Shown here in pieces: positions 9,147 through 17,216 of a DNA stretch of 64,000 nt (the first letter of the stretch is position 1; the number at the start of each line of letters is the position of its first letter). The notes under the pieces are model-generated. The model had not been told where the DNA came from, made no database searches, and saw only the letters and a program-made list of their open reading frames with translations. A program made the position numbers and the translations under genes. This stretch comes from Cryobacterium soli (GTDB lineage Bacteria > Actinomycetota > Actinomycetes > Actinomycetales > Microbacteriaceae), in NCBI RefSeq assembly GCF_003611035.1, contig NZ_CP030033.1, positions 2,046,001-2,110,000 on the forward strand, given 5' to 3'.

Positions 9147-9578
9147 ATGCCTGACACCGACACGACGCCCGCCGCCAAGCCCACGGTTCTGTTCGTCTGC
9201 GTGCACAACGCCGGCCGCTCGCAGATGGCTGCGGGCTACCTGGCCGCACTCTCCCACGGGCAGGTCGAGGTGCTCTCCGCGGGCTCAGAGCCCAAGGACC
9301 AGATCAACCCCGTCGCGATCGCGGCCATGGCCGAGGACGGCATCGACATCGCCGACAACGTGCCCAAGGTCCTCACGGTCGAGGCCGTCAAGGACTCCGA
9401 CGTCGTGATCACGATGGGCTGCGGCGACGCCTGCCCCATCTTCCCCGGCAAGCGCTACGAAGACTGGGAACTGGCCGACCCGGCCGGCCAGGGCATCGAG
9501 GCGGTGCGCCCGATCCGCGACGACATCAAGGCGCGGATCGAGAAGTTGCTCGCCGAGATCCTCCCGCCGGCCGTCTGA
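9147..9578 (+). CDS. arsC: Arsenate reductase / low-molecular-weight phosphatase family
   Basis: A 143-residue protein of the low-molecular-weight tyrosine phosphatase fold. The phosphate-binding loop is C-X5-R at C18-R24 (CVHNAGRS). Further cysteines at 92 and 96 lie in MGCGDACP, and DPAG follows at 111-114, all typical of actinobacterial ArsC. Arsenate would be reduced to arsenite with electrons from thioredoxin or mycothiol/mycoredoxin. Start at the ATG at 9147, preceded by GAAGGAAG. No arsR, arsenite pump or other ars gene is nearby, so the gene is an orphan; a protein phosphatase role cannot be excluded. Confidence 0.82.
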   Translation: MPDTDTTPAAKPTVLFVCVHNAGRSQMAAGYLAALSHGQVEVLSAGSEPKDQINPVAIAAMAEDGIDIADNVPKVLTVEAVKDSDVVITMGCGDACPIFPGKRYEDWELADPAGQGIEAVRPIRDDIKARIEKLLAEILPPAV

Positions 9579-9588
9579 CCGGTGCGCG

Positions 9589-10002
9589 TCAGGCGCGACT
9601 GACCGGGATCTTCGCCTTGGTGGCGGGCTGCTCGGCCACGGGCACCCGCACCTCGAGCACTCCGTCCCGGTAGCTCGCCGAGACATCCGAGTCCTTGCTG
9701 CCGCTGGGCAGCGGCACGTCCCGGGCGAACGAGCCGTACCGGAATTCGGTGCGGTAGCCGCCTTTCTCCTTGTGCTCGGTGGTCTCCTGGCGCTCGGCCT
9801 GGATGTGCAGCACCCCGTCGGACACCGTGATGTCCACATCCTTCTCCGGGTCGATGCCGGGCATCTCGGCCTTCACGACGAGCGTGTTGCCCTCCTGGTA
9901 TTCCTCCACCCGCATCGCGGCGGCGTCCCAGTCGCCCTCGAAAAAGCGTCGCACCGAGTCGGGCAATTCGAATCGATCGCGACGCGCTACTCCACCAGCC
10001 AT
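9589..10002 (-). CDS. Hsp20 family small heat-shock protein
   Basis: A 137-residue alpha-crystallin-type chaperone. The crystallin domain spans about residues 35-125, including YQEGNTLVVKAEMPGIDPEK and GVLEVRVPV. The C-terminus holds an I-P-V tripeptide (KIPVSR) that can dock into a neighbouring subunit. The ATG at 10002 is chosen because AAGGAG lies 7 bases before it and the family N-terminus begins there; a longer open frame upstream has no ribosome binding site. ATP-independent holdase in the cytoplasm. It converges with arsC. Confidence 0.9.
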   Translation of the reverse strand: MAGGVARRDRFELPDSVRRFFEGDWDAAAMRVEEYQEGNTLVVKAEMPGIDPEKDVDITVSDGVLHIQAERQETTEHKEKGGYRTEFRYGSFARDVPLPSGSKDSDVSASYRDGVLEVRVPVAEQPATKAKIPVSRA

Positions 10003-10076
10003 GATGCATCTCCTTGAGTCGGGTCCGGTTGTCGCTGCACACAGTACCCCCGCCCTCCGGCCCACGCAGGGGCCGC

Positions 10077-10445
10077 TCAGAGCAGGTGCGCCTCACGCAG
10101 GTCCGACTTCAGCCGCGGAGTGACCGGGTCGACGATGTCGTCGTACTCGCGGTGACCGCGCAGGTACGCGGCCGTGAACGGGCAGATCGCCACGACCCGC
10201 AGCCCGCGTGCGCGCACGTCTGCGAGCGCGCCGGACACCAACGTCGAACCCAAGCCCTTGCCCGACTGATTCATGTCGATCTCGGTGTGCACGAAGACGC
10301 GCTGGGCGCCGTGGTCGACGTACGTCGTGGAGCCCACCCGCTCACCGTCGAGCAGCAGCACGTAACGCCGCTCGTCCTCGACAAGTTCTACCGTGCGCAG
10401 CTCGCCGCCGCCGGCACCGTCCTCGGATTGTGATGGGATACTCAT
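10077..10445 (-). CDS. Small GNAT-type N-acetyltransferase (YjdJ-like)
   Basis: A 122-residue single-domain acetyltransferase of the short GCN5-related type. The acetyl-CoA loop is visible as QSGKGLGSTLVSGALADVRARG, and CPFTAAYLRGHREYDDIV near the C-terminus matches the small YjdJ/NATD1 group. Start set at the ATG at 10445 because the domain begins soon after; an in-frame extension upstream is unlike the family. Substrate unknown. It sits upstream of hsp20 on the same strand, about 75 bases away. Confidence 0.8.
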   Translation of the reverse strand: MSIPSQSEDGAGGGELRTVELVEDERRYVLLLDGERVGSTTYVDHGAQRVFVHTEIDMNQSGKGLGSTLVSGALADVRARGLRVVAICPFTAAYLRGHREYDDIVDPVTPRLKSDLREAHLL

Positions 10446-10513
10446 CCCCCCAGTGTGCCCATCGCGGCGCAGGATGCAAGTACCGCCGTCAGGTCTCGCG
10501 GTGCCCACCCTGG

Positions 10514-11053
10514 TCAGCCGACGGCATCCGACCCGGTGGCGCTGACGGCGGGCACGGTCTTGCGCGGCGCCCGGCGGAACGTGGAGCGCTTGGGCTGTTC
10601 CTTGAGCTGCTTGCGCACGTCGTCGAGGATCTCGGTGACGGTCATCAGGTCGGCATGGCTGAGCCGATCGAAGAGCATCTCCCGCACCAGGCTCACATAT
10701 CCGGGGATACCCGCCCGCAACAGGTCGAGGCCGGCCGGCGTGGCGTGGGCGATCACCGACCGCTCATCGTCGGGGGCCGGTTCGCGCCGCACCAGTCCCT
10801 TCTTCTCGAGCTGGCCCACCTGGTAGGTGAGTCCGCTGCGGGAGACCGTGAGGGCGTCGGCGACATCCGTCATGCGCCGGCCATCCGAGCCGGCCTCGCC
10901 GACGCGGAGCAGAATCTCGAACTGCGCGAGCGTCAACCCCACCGAGTCACGCAGGTTCCGGTCCGCCGCGTACTGCACGATGTTCGAGGTCTCGAAGAGG
11001 GCCGCCCAGGCACGCATCTCATCGGCGGAGATGGAGGGTTCGGGAGTTCCCAT
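10514..11053 (-). CDS. MarR family transcriptional regulator next to ohr
   Basis: A 179-residue winged-helix regulator. The recognition region is TDVADALTVSRSGLTYQVGQLEKKGLVRREPAPDDERS, the standard MarR helix-turn-helix and wing. Start at the ATG at 11053 with GAAGGA ahead of it. It is divergent from ohr, the usual place for OhrR, but the protein contains no cysteine at all, so it cannot sense peroxide by the cysteine oxidation used by known OhrR proteins. The C-terminal 25 residues are basic and unusual for the family. Likely binds the dyads in the divergent region. Confidence 0.85.
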   Translation of the reverse strand: MGTPEPSISADEMRAWAALFETSNIVQYAADRNLRDSVGLTLAQFEILLRVGEAGSDGRRMTDVADALTVSRSGLTYQVGQLEKKGLVRREPAPDDERSVIAHATPAGLDLLRAGIPGYVSLVREMLFDRLSHADLMTVTEILDDVRKQLKEQPKRSTFRRAPRKTVPAVSATGSDAVG

Positions 11054-11077
11054 GGTCGGTCCTTCGGCTGGCGGGCG

Positions 11078-11101
11078 TATAGTTGTTTCGAATACGAAGC
11101 A
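11078..11101 (+). promoter_or_regulatory. ohr promoter -10 and overlapping MarR-type dyad
   Basis: TATAGT at 11078-11083 is a good -10 element for ohr. Directly after it lies an imperfect 18-bp dyad, TGTTTCGAATACGAAGCA (11084-11101), with core TTCG-N4-CGAA. A repressor bound here would cover the transcription start. The adjacent MarR protein is the obvious candidate. Confidence 0.6.
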
Positions 11102-11112
11102 CTTTGGAGAGG

Positions 11113-11127
11113 TGCTCGATTCGAGCA
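11113..11127. promoter_or_regulatory. Perfect palindrome in the marR-ohr divergent region
   Basis: TGCTCGATTCGAGCA is a perfect 7-bp inverted repeat around a single T, 12 bases after the first dyad (centres about 27-28 bases apart). It lies in the ohr leader and could be a second MarR site; its half-sites share TCGA with the first dyad. Confidence 0.55.
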
Positions 11128-11168
11128 CTGACTCCAGTGTCCTCCGATCAACCCGAAAGAAGACAATC

Positions 11169-11600
11169 ATGACCACCGCCATTTACACCGCCTCCGCCAC
11201 GTCCTGGGGCGGACGCACCGGCAAGGTCGTCACCAGCGACAACAAGCTCGACCTCGACCTGTCGATCCCCAAGGACATGGGCGGCGACGGCGGGCCGGGC
11301 ACCAACCCCGAGCAGCTCTTCGCCAGCGGATGGGCCGCCTGCTTCCACAACGCGCTCAAGGCCACCGCGCGCCAGAGCAAGATCGACGTCTCGGAGTCGG
11401 CCGTCACCCTCACGGTGAACCTGGTCGGCAGCATGGCAGCCGGCCTGGACTTCGAGGTCACCATCGAGGCGCAGATCCCGGGCGCCGACCCGGTCACCGC
11501 CCAGGCCGCCATGGAGGCCGCCCACGCGGTGTGCCCATACTCGCGCGCCACCCGCGGCAACCTCAACGTGGTGCTGAGCGTCGTCACCGACGAGGACTAA
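11169..11600 (+). CDS. ohr: Organic hydroperoxide resistance protein Ohr
   Basis: A 143-residue Ohr/OsmC family peroxidase that reduces organic hydroperoxides using a dithiol pair. The catalytic residues are in place: R16, E49/E50 region, C58 in GWAACFHNAL and C122 in HAVCPYSRATRGN. The full-length match and the order of motifs point to Ohr rather than OsmC. Start at the ATG at 11169 with AAAGAAG before it. Divergent from the MarR gene and followed by a hairpin terminator. Confidence 0.93.
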   Translation: MTTAIYTASATSWGGRTGKVVTSDNKLDLDLSIPKDMGGDGGPGTNPEQLFASGWAACFHNALKATARQSKIDVSESAVTLTVNLVGSMAAGLDFEVTIEAQIPGADPVTAQAAMEAAHAVCPYSRATRGNLNVVLSVVTDED

Positions 11601-11622
11601 CCGTCACCATCTGGTCCACGCC

Positions 11623-11660
11623 CGGACACGTGCACCCGGTACGCCGGGTGCATTTGTCCG
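11623..11660 (+). terminator. Terminator after ohr
   Basis: A hairpin with inner stem TGCACCCGG / CCGGGTGCA (11631-11639 with 11644-11652, loop TACG) extended by an outer stem CGGACA / TGTCCG (11623-11628 with 11655-11660) across a 2-base mismatch. It begins 22 bases after the ohr stop. The same 9-bp inner stem recurs in the terminator at 59573-59602. Confidence 0.75.
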
Positions 11661-11749
11661 CTGCGGCACCAGTCCTCCCGGCGGGGCGGATGCGTTCACC
11701 CCGGGGCGTCGGTTGGCACGCCGGCCGCGAAGGGCCTAGCGTCACAGGC

Positions 11750-12418
11750 ATGACTGTGAGTCCGACCGGCACGACGAGCACCCCTGAGCATCCGAGCTCC
11801 GCCGGCACCACGGGCGGCGCGGCGCCCGGCAGCGGCGGCGCCGACCGCCGCGAGCGACTGCTCGACCGCGTGGTGGACTACGTGCTGGAGAACGGCATCG
11901 CCGACCTCACCCTGCGCCGCCTGGCCGACGCCGTGAGCTCGAACAACCGGATGCTGCTCTACTACTTCGGCAGCCGGGAGGAGATCATCGTCGCCGCGCT
12001 CACCGCGGCCGAGGCCCGCTTTCCCGGCATGCAGCAGATCCTGCTGCGCCTCGACGATTCGGCCGTGCCGCTCGGTGAGCGCCTTCCCGCCACCTGGGCG
12101 ACCATTGCCGATCCGCTGAACCTGCCCTTCCACCGGCTCTTCTTCCAGGTCTTTGGCCTGGCCGGGTTCGAGCGCGACCGCTACGCGGACCTCCTCGGCA
12201 CCATCGGCACCGAGTGGGTCGACCACGTCGCGGCCGCCATCGCGGCGGAGGGTGTGCCCGCCGTCGAGGCGCTGTCTTTCGCCCACGAGACCGTCGCCCT
12301 CTGGCGCGGGCTCCAGGCCACCCTCATCGGCGGCGGCGACCGAAACGCGGTCGACCAGGCCGCGCAGGCCGGCACGCAGGCGTTGCTCGCCCGCATCCGC
12401 TTCACTGCCGCGCACTGA
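11750..12418 (+). CDS. TetR family transcriptional regulator
   Basis: A 222-residue TetR-type repressor. After a 30-residue serine/threonine/glycine-rich tail, the DNA-binding domain runs from about residue 33 to 80 (RRERLLDRVVDYVLENGIADLTLRRLADAV, then MLLYYFGSREEII). The C-terminal ligand domain has no recognisable specificity. The gene precedes the flavin monooxygenase gene by 133 bases, and a palindrome of TetR type lies between them, so it probably controls that gene. Start at the ATG at 11750. Confidence 0.85.
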   Translation: MTVSPTGTTSTPEHPSSAGTTGGAAPGSGGADRRERLLDRVVDYVLENGIADLTLRRLADAVSSNNRMLLYYFGSREEIIVAALTAAEARFPGMQQILLRLDDSAVPLGERLPATWATIADPLNLPFHRLFFQVFGLAGFERDRYADLLGTIGTEWVDHVAAAIAAEGVPAVEALSFAHETVALWRGLQATLIGGGDRNAVDQAAQAGTQALLARIRFTAAH

Positions 12419-12489
12419 GCACACGCCGGGGCGGGGCGACTCCTCCCCCGGCCAATGTTAAGAGTCTGTTTCGTGGCTGGACAGCGATA

Positions 12490-12505
12490 TGAACCATTTG
12501 GTTCA
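12490..12505. promoter_or_regulatory. TetR-type palindromic operator
   Basis: TGAACCATTTGGTTCA is a perfect palindrome with 7-bp arms around TT, the size and shape of a TetR operator. It lies 72 bases after the TetR gene and 46 bases before the chosen start of the monooxygenase. It also covers an upstream in-frame ATG at 12489, which argues that this ATG is not the start. Confidence 0.7.
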
Positions 12506-12551
12506 ATCGGTGCAGAGGGCCACACGGGCCCGGACGAGACGGGATCCCACC

Positions 12552-13964
12552 ATGAAGCAGATGCACCTGGGCGTCTTCGAGGTCGCCGGGCCGCAGGTCG
12601 GCGGCACTCTGAGCTGGCCGCACCCGCGCAGTGACTCGCTGCGCTTCCACGAGTTGGAGCACTGGATCCACATCGCGCAGGTGCTCGATGCGGCCGGGTT
12701 CGACTTCCTGTTCTTCGCCGACGGCTACGGCTTCCCGTCGATCGACGGTGACCTGCCCGACCTCGCGGTGCGCGGCGGCATCAACTTCCCGGCCCTCGAC
12801 CCGGCCCTGATCATCCCCACCCTCGCCCATCTGACCGAACGACTCGGCTTCGTCGTCACCTCCTCCACGGGCCTCGACCACCCGGTGCAGACGGCCCGGC
12901 GCTTCGCCACCCTCGACCACCTCACCGGCGGGCGCATCGGCTGGAACATCGTCACCGGCGCATCGCAGAACACCGTCGCGGAACTCTTCGGGCACACCGA
13001 GATGACCGGGCACGACGCCCGCTACGACCAGGCCGACGAGTACGTCGACCTGGCGCTCACCCTCTGGGAGGGCTGTTGGGAAGACGACGCCCTGATCGGC
13101 GACAAGACGGCCGGCGTCTTCGCCGACCCGGCCAAGCTGCACCGCATCACCTACGAGGGCACGCACTTCCGCTCCTCCGGCTACTTCACCGTGGACCCCT
13201 CGCCCCAGCGCACCCCGGTGCTCTTCCAGGCCGGCACGTCGGCCCGCGGCCGGGCCTACGCCGCGCGCAACGCGGAGTGCGTGTTCGTGCAGGGCACCAC
13301 CGTCGAGCAGACCCGGGTGAACGTCGCCGACATCCGCGCCCGGGCGGCCGAGAACGGCCGTGACCCCCGGGGCATCCGCGTGATGGTGGGGGTCACGGTC
13401 ACCGTAGCCGCCACGCACGACGCGGCCGTGGCGCTACGCCGCGAGTTCGACGAGCTGCAGACCGACGAGGTCGTGGCCGTGCTCTACGCCGGCAACACGG
13501 GTATCGACCTGCTCTCCCTCGACCCGACCCTGCCGCTCAGCCAGCTGCAGGATGGCGCGGGGCCGGCCGGTCAGATGGGCCAGAGCAACATCGACAGGTT
13601 CCTCGGCACCGACGGGCGCCCGGCTCCCACCGTGCGAGAGATCCTCGATCAACTCCGCGGTCGCGGCACCCGCGGTTTTCAGGTGGTCGGCAGCCCTGCC
13701 GAAGTCGCCGACCAGCTCGAGCAGTTGATGGACGACACCGACCTCGACGGCTTCCTGCTCGAGCCCATCTTCGACCCGGCCGACCTGGAGGACTTCGCGG
13801 CGCTCGTGGTGCCGGAGCTCCGTCGCCGGGGCCGGATGCCCGCGGCACCGGGAACGGGCACCCTGCGCGAGCAACTCACCGGCACCGACGACCCGCACCT
13901 GGCCGGTGAGCACCCGGGCGCCCGGTTCCGGGTCACCCCGCCGCTGCCGGCATCCGTCCCGTAG
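12552..13964 (+). CDS. LLM-class flavin monooxygenase (NtaA/SnaA/DszA group)
   Basis: A 470-residue bacterial luciferase-like monooxygenase of the NtaA/SnaA/DszA/SoxA group. It uses FMNH2 from a separate reductase and oxidises small organic molecules. Seen motifs include GRIGWNIVTGASQNTVAELFG and DARYDQADEYVDLALTLWEGCWEDDAL, both hallmarks of the group. Start set at the ATG at 12552; the alternative at 12489 sits inside the operator. No partner flavin reductase is in the window. Probably controlled by the TetR protein upstream. Substrate unknown: nitrilotriacetate-like chelators, sulfur compounds or alkylated amines are possible in this group. Confidence 0.87.
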   Translation: MKQMHLGVFEVAGPQVGGTLSWPHPRSDSLRFHELEHWIHIAQVLDAAGFDFLFFADGYGFPSIDGDLPDLAVRGGINFPALDPALIIPTLAHLTERLGFVVTSSTGLDHPVQTARRFATLDHLTGGRIGWNIVTGASQNTVAELFGHTEMTGHDARYDQADEYVDLALTLWEGCWEDDALIGDKTAGVFADPAKLHRITYEGTHFRSSGYFTVDPSPQRTPVLFQAGTSARGRAYAARNAECVFVQGTTVEQTRVNVADIRARAAENGRDPRGIRVMVGVTVTVAATHDAAVALRREFDELQTDEVVAVLYAGNTGIDLLSLDPTLPLSQLQDGAGPAGQMGQSNIDRFLGTDGRPAPTVREILDQLRGRGTRGFQVVGSPAEVADQLEQLMDDTDLDGFLLEPIFDPADLEDFAALVVPELRRRGRMPAAPGTGTLREQLTGTDDPHLAGEHPGARFRVTPPLPASVP

Positions 13965-13969
13965 CGCGT

Positions 13970-14022
13970 GAGGCTGGCTTCACCCCCATCGGGCATTTCC
14001 CCAGAAAGGGGATGCTAGCCTC
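13970..14022 (+). terminator. Hairpin after the monooxygenase gene
   Basis: An inner stem with CCCC AGAAA GGGG flanked by GCAT/ATGC (13993-14015), and an outer stem GAGGCTGGC / GCTAGCCTC (13970-13978 with 14014-14022, one mismatch). The two folds partly compete. It begins 6 bases after the stop codon and ends 30 bases before the LCP gene. Confidence 0.5.
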
Positions 14023-14051
14023 CGGGTTCGGCAAGAAGAGGGGGTCCGACC

Positions 14052-15266
14052 ATGTCCAGACCACGGCAGCAACACACCGGGATCGCCCGCCATGGCCGGT
14101 TGACACCTGCTCGACCGGTGCGCACGGCGCTCGCGTTCGTGGCCCTGAGCCTGGCCGTGATCCTGGTGAGCGGGGTGGCGGTGGCCGGGCTCGCCTTCTG
14201 GCAGTTCACCAGTACCGTCACGGCGAACTCCATCGACCTCAACGGCACGGATGTGCCCGACGCGGCTCCCTCGATCGGCAGCTACGAGACCGGCTTCAAC
14301 ATCCTCATCGTCGGGGTCGACAACGACTCCGAGCAGGGCGGTGCCTACGGCGAACGTGACTCCACGCTCAACGACGTCAACATCCTGGTGCATGTCTCCG
14401 CCGACCACACCAATGCCGTCGTGGTGAGCATCCCACGCGACCTCATCGTGGCGCACCCCAGCTGCACCGACATGAACACCGGCGAGGAATACAGCTCGAT
14501 GTCGGCCCGGCCCGTCAACGAGGCCATGTCCCGCGGCGGCCTGCCCTGCGTGGTGACCACGATCGAGAAACTCACCGGGCTGGAGATCCCCTTCGCGGGC
14601 CTGGCCTCGTTCGACGGGGTGGTGCGCATGAGCGACGCCGTCGGCGGCGTGCCGATCTGCCTCTCCGAGGCTATCGACGACCCGCTCGCCGACCTCAACC
14701 TGCCCGCAGGCACGAGTGTCGTCTCGGGCTCCACAGCCCTGGCGTTCCTGCGCAGCCGCCACGGCGTGGGCGACGGCAGCGACCTGTCGCGCATTTCCTC
14801 GCAGCAGATCTACCTGGCCTCCCTGATGCGCACCGTTCAGGGCGACGGCACCTTCACCGATCTGCCCAAGCTGTTCTCGCTCGCCACCGCAGCGGCCACC
14901 AACATCAAGCTGTCCACGAACCTCGCCCACACCGACACCATGGTGTCGATGGCCCTGGCGCTCAAGGACATCGATCTGTCCCGCCTGGTCTTCGTGCAAT
15001 ACCCCGGCACGACCGAGGACCCGAACTTCCCGAACAAGGTGGTGCCGCTGCAAGACCTGGCCGACACGATGTTCGCCAAGATCCTGGCCGACGAACCGTT
15101 CTCCCTGGCCGCAGACGAGCCGGAGCCCACCGACGAGCCGACGACCGACGCCGAGGCTCCGGTGGAAGCGGATGCGCCGGTCGTCGAGGCCGCACCCGAG
15201 GTGCTGAGCGGGCTCACCGGCCGGACTGCCGAGGACCAGTCCTGCGCCCAGGCCTTCAGCGGCTGA
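14052..15266 (+). CDS. LCP (LytR-CpsA-Psr) family cell-wall ligase
   Basis: A 404-residue membrane-anchored protein. One transmembrane segment is visible at about residues 26-50 after a basic cytoplasmic tail. The LCP domain follows with FNILIVGVDN, RDSTLNDVNILVHVSADHTNAVVVSIPRD (the conserved phosphate/lipid-binding core with arginine and aspartate residues), and later ALAFLRSRHGVGDGSDLSRISSQQ. LCP enzymes attach wall teichoic acids, polysaccharide or arabinogalactan to peptidoglycan outside the membrane. The C-terminal 60 residues are rich in proline, glutamate and alanine and are probably flexible. It stands alone between the monooxygenase and a convergent TetR gene. Confidence 0.88.
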   Translation: MSRPRQQHTGIARHGRLTPARPVRTALAFVALSLAVILVSGVAVAGLAFWQFTSTVTANSIDLNGTDVPDAAPSIGSYETGFNILIVGVDNDSEQGGAYGERDSTLNDVNILVHVSADHTNAVVVSIPRDLIVAHPSCTDMNTGEEYSSMSARPVNEAMSRGGLPCVVTTIEKLTGLEIPFAGLASFDGVVRMSDAVGGVPICLSEAIDDPLADLNLPAGTSVVSGSTALAFLRSRHGVGDGSDLSRISSQQIYLASLMRTVQGDGTFTDLPKLFSLATAAATNIKLSTNLAHTDTMVSMALALKDIDLSRLVFVQYPGTTEDPNFPNKVVPLQDLADTMFAKILADEPFSLAADEPEPTDEPTTDAEAPVEADAPVVEAAPEVLSGLTGRTAEDQSCAQAFSG

Positions 15267-15294
15267 GCCGCGGCGCGTCACCGGACCAGGTGAT

Positions 15295-15939
15295 TCACCG
15301 GCCCCAGCGGTCGGCCATCTCCTGCGCCAGAGGGCGCAACTGCTCCCAGCGCTCGGGCACGACCAGCCCCGGCAGCACGAACGACCACATCTCCACCAGC
15401 CGCTGCATGAGGTCGGCGCGGCCGGTGAGCACCCCGGAGACCACTTGCACCCCGGTGAACGCCGGGCTGATGAAATGCGCGGCGGCGGTCACGTCCAGGT
15501 CGTCGCGCACGTCGCCGTCGAGGATCGCCCGGCGCAGCAACAGCTCGCAGGCGGCCATCCAGTCCTCGTAGGGGGTCACGACGGGCGTCGACAGACTGCT
15601 CGACTCCATGGTCAAACGGATGCCCGCACGCGAAACCGCGTCGTCGCGCACCTGCTTTCCCAGTTCGAAGGTCAGGCGCATCAAGACGTGAAGGCCGGGC
15701 TGGTCACTGTGCAGCAGGTCGTCGCCCAGCGCGAGCGCCCGCTCGTGTTGGGCGTCGATGACCCCCCAGGCCAGCGCCTCCTTCGAGTCGAAGTGGAAGT
15801 ACAGCGCGCCCTTGGTTAGACCGGCAGCCTCACAGATATCGGCCATCGAGGCGCCACCGTAGCCGCGCACGCCGAAGACGTCGGCGGCGGCACGGATAAT
15901 CGCCGCACGGGTTTCCACGGCACGGGCCTGCCTGGTCAT
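15295..15939 (-). CDS. TetR family regulator, gamma-butyrolactone-receptor-like
   Basis: A 214-residue TetR protein similar in layout to ArpA/ScbR-type receptors. The DNA-binding part is AVETRAAIIRAAADVFGVRGYGGASMADICEAAGLTKGALYFHFDSKEALA. The start at 15939 has AGGAG 4 bases upstream; a second in-frame ATG at 15996 lacks one. A perfect 6-bp-arm palindrome lies 73 bases upstream and is probably an autoregulatory operator. No butyrolactone synthase (AfsA type) gene is seen in the window, so whether it binds a signalling lactone is open. It converges with the LCP gene. Confidence 0.83.
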   Translation of the reverse strand: MTRQARAVETRAAIIRAAADVFGVRGYGGASMADICEAAGLTKGALYFHFDSKEALAWGVIDAQHERALALGDDLLHSDQPGLHVLMRLTFELGKQVRDDAVSRAGIRLTMESSSLSTPVVTPYEDWMAACELLLRRAILDGDVRDDLDVTAAAHFISPAFTGVQVVSGVLTGRADLMQRLVEMWSFVLPGLVVPERWEQLRPLAQEMADRWGR

Positions 15940-16011
15940 GATGCTCCTCGCGTCGAGACGGGCATCCGGGGGAGGCGCCAGGACCGATTGCGTCATCGTC
16001 CGACATTGAAT

Positions 16012-16027
16012 CATACCGTTTGGTATG
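16012..16027. promoter_or_regulatory. Autoregulatory TetR operator
   Basis: CATACCGTTTGGTATG has perfect 6-bp arms (CATACC / GGTATG) around GTTT. Sites of the form ATACC-N-GGTAT are known for butyrolactone-receptor-type TetR repressors, which supports assigning it to the gene at 15295-15939. Confidence 0.68.
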
Positions 16028-16168
16028 CTTTCGGGAGGCCGGGCGAATATTCCGGGGGGAACCTGTTCTCCCGGCCGACAGCATCCAGCACAGCACGACT
16101 GCAGCACCGCACGACCGCCCCGCGTTGACGCCGGGCACCATCTGCCGGGATCGAGGGGAAACCGACGA

Positions 16169-16462
16169 ATGACAGTGATCAGGACGTTTATCGAAACCGC
16201 GGGGGCGCTCCCCGAGCGGAGCAACGTGCTCGACGGCGCCGGGGTCGACGGTGCCAAGCTGGCGGCCCTGATCGGCCTGACCCTCCTCGGTCTGGCTGCG
16301 CTGGGCGCGATCGCGCTCGTGGTGGCGGCCCTCGTGCAGGTGGCCCAGGCCGTACACCTCAGCGAACCGGCCCGGTCACGCTGGGTACTGGCCGTGGTCT
16401 TCGCGCCCGTTTTCGGCGCGCTGGCCTGGTTCGCCGTGGGCAACCGCCTGCAGATGGGCTGA
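16169..16462 (+). CDS. Small membrane protein with PLDc_N domain
   Basis: A 97-residue protein with two hydrophobic segments (about residues 30-58 and 72-91). The second, RWVLAVVFAPVFGALAWFAVGN, matches the PLDc_N domain, the short N-terminal membrane module of cardiolipin synthases that also occurs alone in actinobacteria. No phospholipase D catalytic motif is present. Start at the ATG at 16169, 10 bases after GAGGGGAA. Role unknown. Confidence 0.7.
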   Translation: MTVIRTFIETAGALPERSNVLDGAGVDGAKLAALIGLTLLGLAALGAIALVVAALVQVAQAVHLSEPARSRWVLAVVFAPVFGALAWFAVGNRLQMG

Positions 16463-16476
16463 CGCCCGCTCGGGCG

Positions 16477-17037
16477 TCACGCCCGCGGTCGCACCACGAG
16501 CACCGGGCAGTCCGCGTGCCGAACGCACTGTTCGCTCACCGAGCCCAGCAGCATCCCGGCCAGGCCGCCGCGCCCCCGCGAGCCCACCACGAGCATCCGG
16601 GACCCCCTGGACACCTCGATGAGCGTCTTGGCCGGCGCACCCAACGCCACCCGGTACTCGACGTCGACGCCCGGATGAGCCGTCACGGCCGCCCGGGTAT
16701 CCGCCGTGAGCCGGCTCCGCACCGCGGCCGCGTAGTCGGAATACGACGAGACGTAACCGAATTCCCAGTTCGCCGGCCGGGGCGCGGTGTCGATCGACCA
16801 GGCCCGCACGATCGTCACGGGTGCCGAGAGTCCGGCAGCGAGGTCGAGGGCCACCGCCAGGGAACGGTCGGCATCGGCCGAACCGTCGTGTCCGACCACG
16901 ATGCCCGCGCGGGGACCGGGCTCCTGGGCCGGTTGCGCCGCGGCCTCGGCGTGCACGTCGGCCGCGTCCCCCGTTTCCGCCTGCGTCCCTGGCTCTCGCC
17001 CAGCAGCGCTGTCGCTTGTGCCCGTGTCAGCATCCAT
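16477..17037 (-). CDS. Universal stress protein (UspA family)
   Basis: A 186-residue protein with one Usp domain after an acidic, alanine-rich N-terminal tail of about 45 residues. The ATP-binding loop is G-X2-G-X9-G-S, seen as GRGGLAGMLLGSVS near the C-terminus, following VVGSRG. GIVVGHDGS marks the start of the domain. Start at the ATG at 17037 with GGGAGG ahead. Such proteins bind ATP and respond to starvation or redox stress. Confidence 0.87.
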   Translation of the reverse strand: MDADTGTSDSAAGREPGTQAETGDAADVHAEAAAQPAQEPGPRAGIVVGHDGSADADRSLAVALDLAAGLSAPVTIVRAWSIDTAPRPANWEFGYVSSYSDYAAAVRSRLTADTRAAVTAHPGVDVEYRVALGAPAKTLIEVSRGSRMLVVGSRGRGGLAGMLLGSVSEQCVRHADCPVLVVRPRA

Positions 17038-17216
17038 GATGACCTCCCGCACGCAGAAGGCGGTCGCTCCGACTTCCGGTGGTGTCCCCATTCAACCGCT
17101 CGGCGCCGGCCGCCGGAAGAGCGCGGCATGTTTCCGGCCGCAAATTCCGGCCCCGACCGGCCTGGCCGTTCCGGCCGGACCAAGCATGGGAGCGTCCCGG
17201 CAGGCCGTCAGAGCGG

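Noticed and set aside
12489..12551. Longer N-terminus of the flavin monooxygenase starting at 12489
   Set aside because: The ATG lies within the TetR operator and the extra 21 residues do not resemble the family N-terminus.
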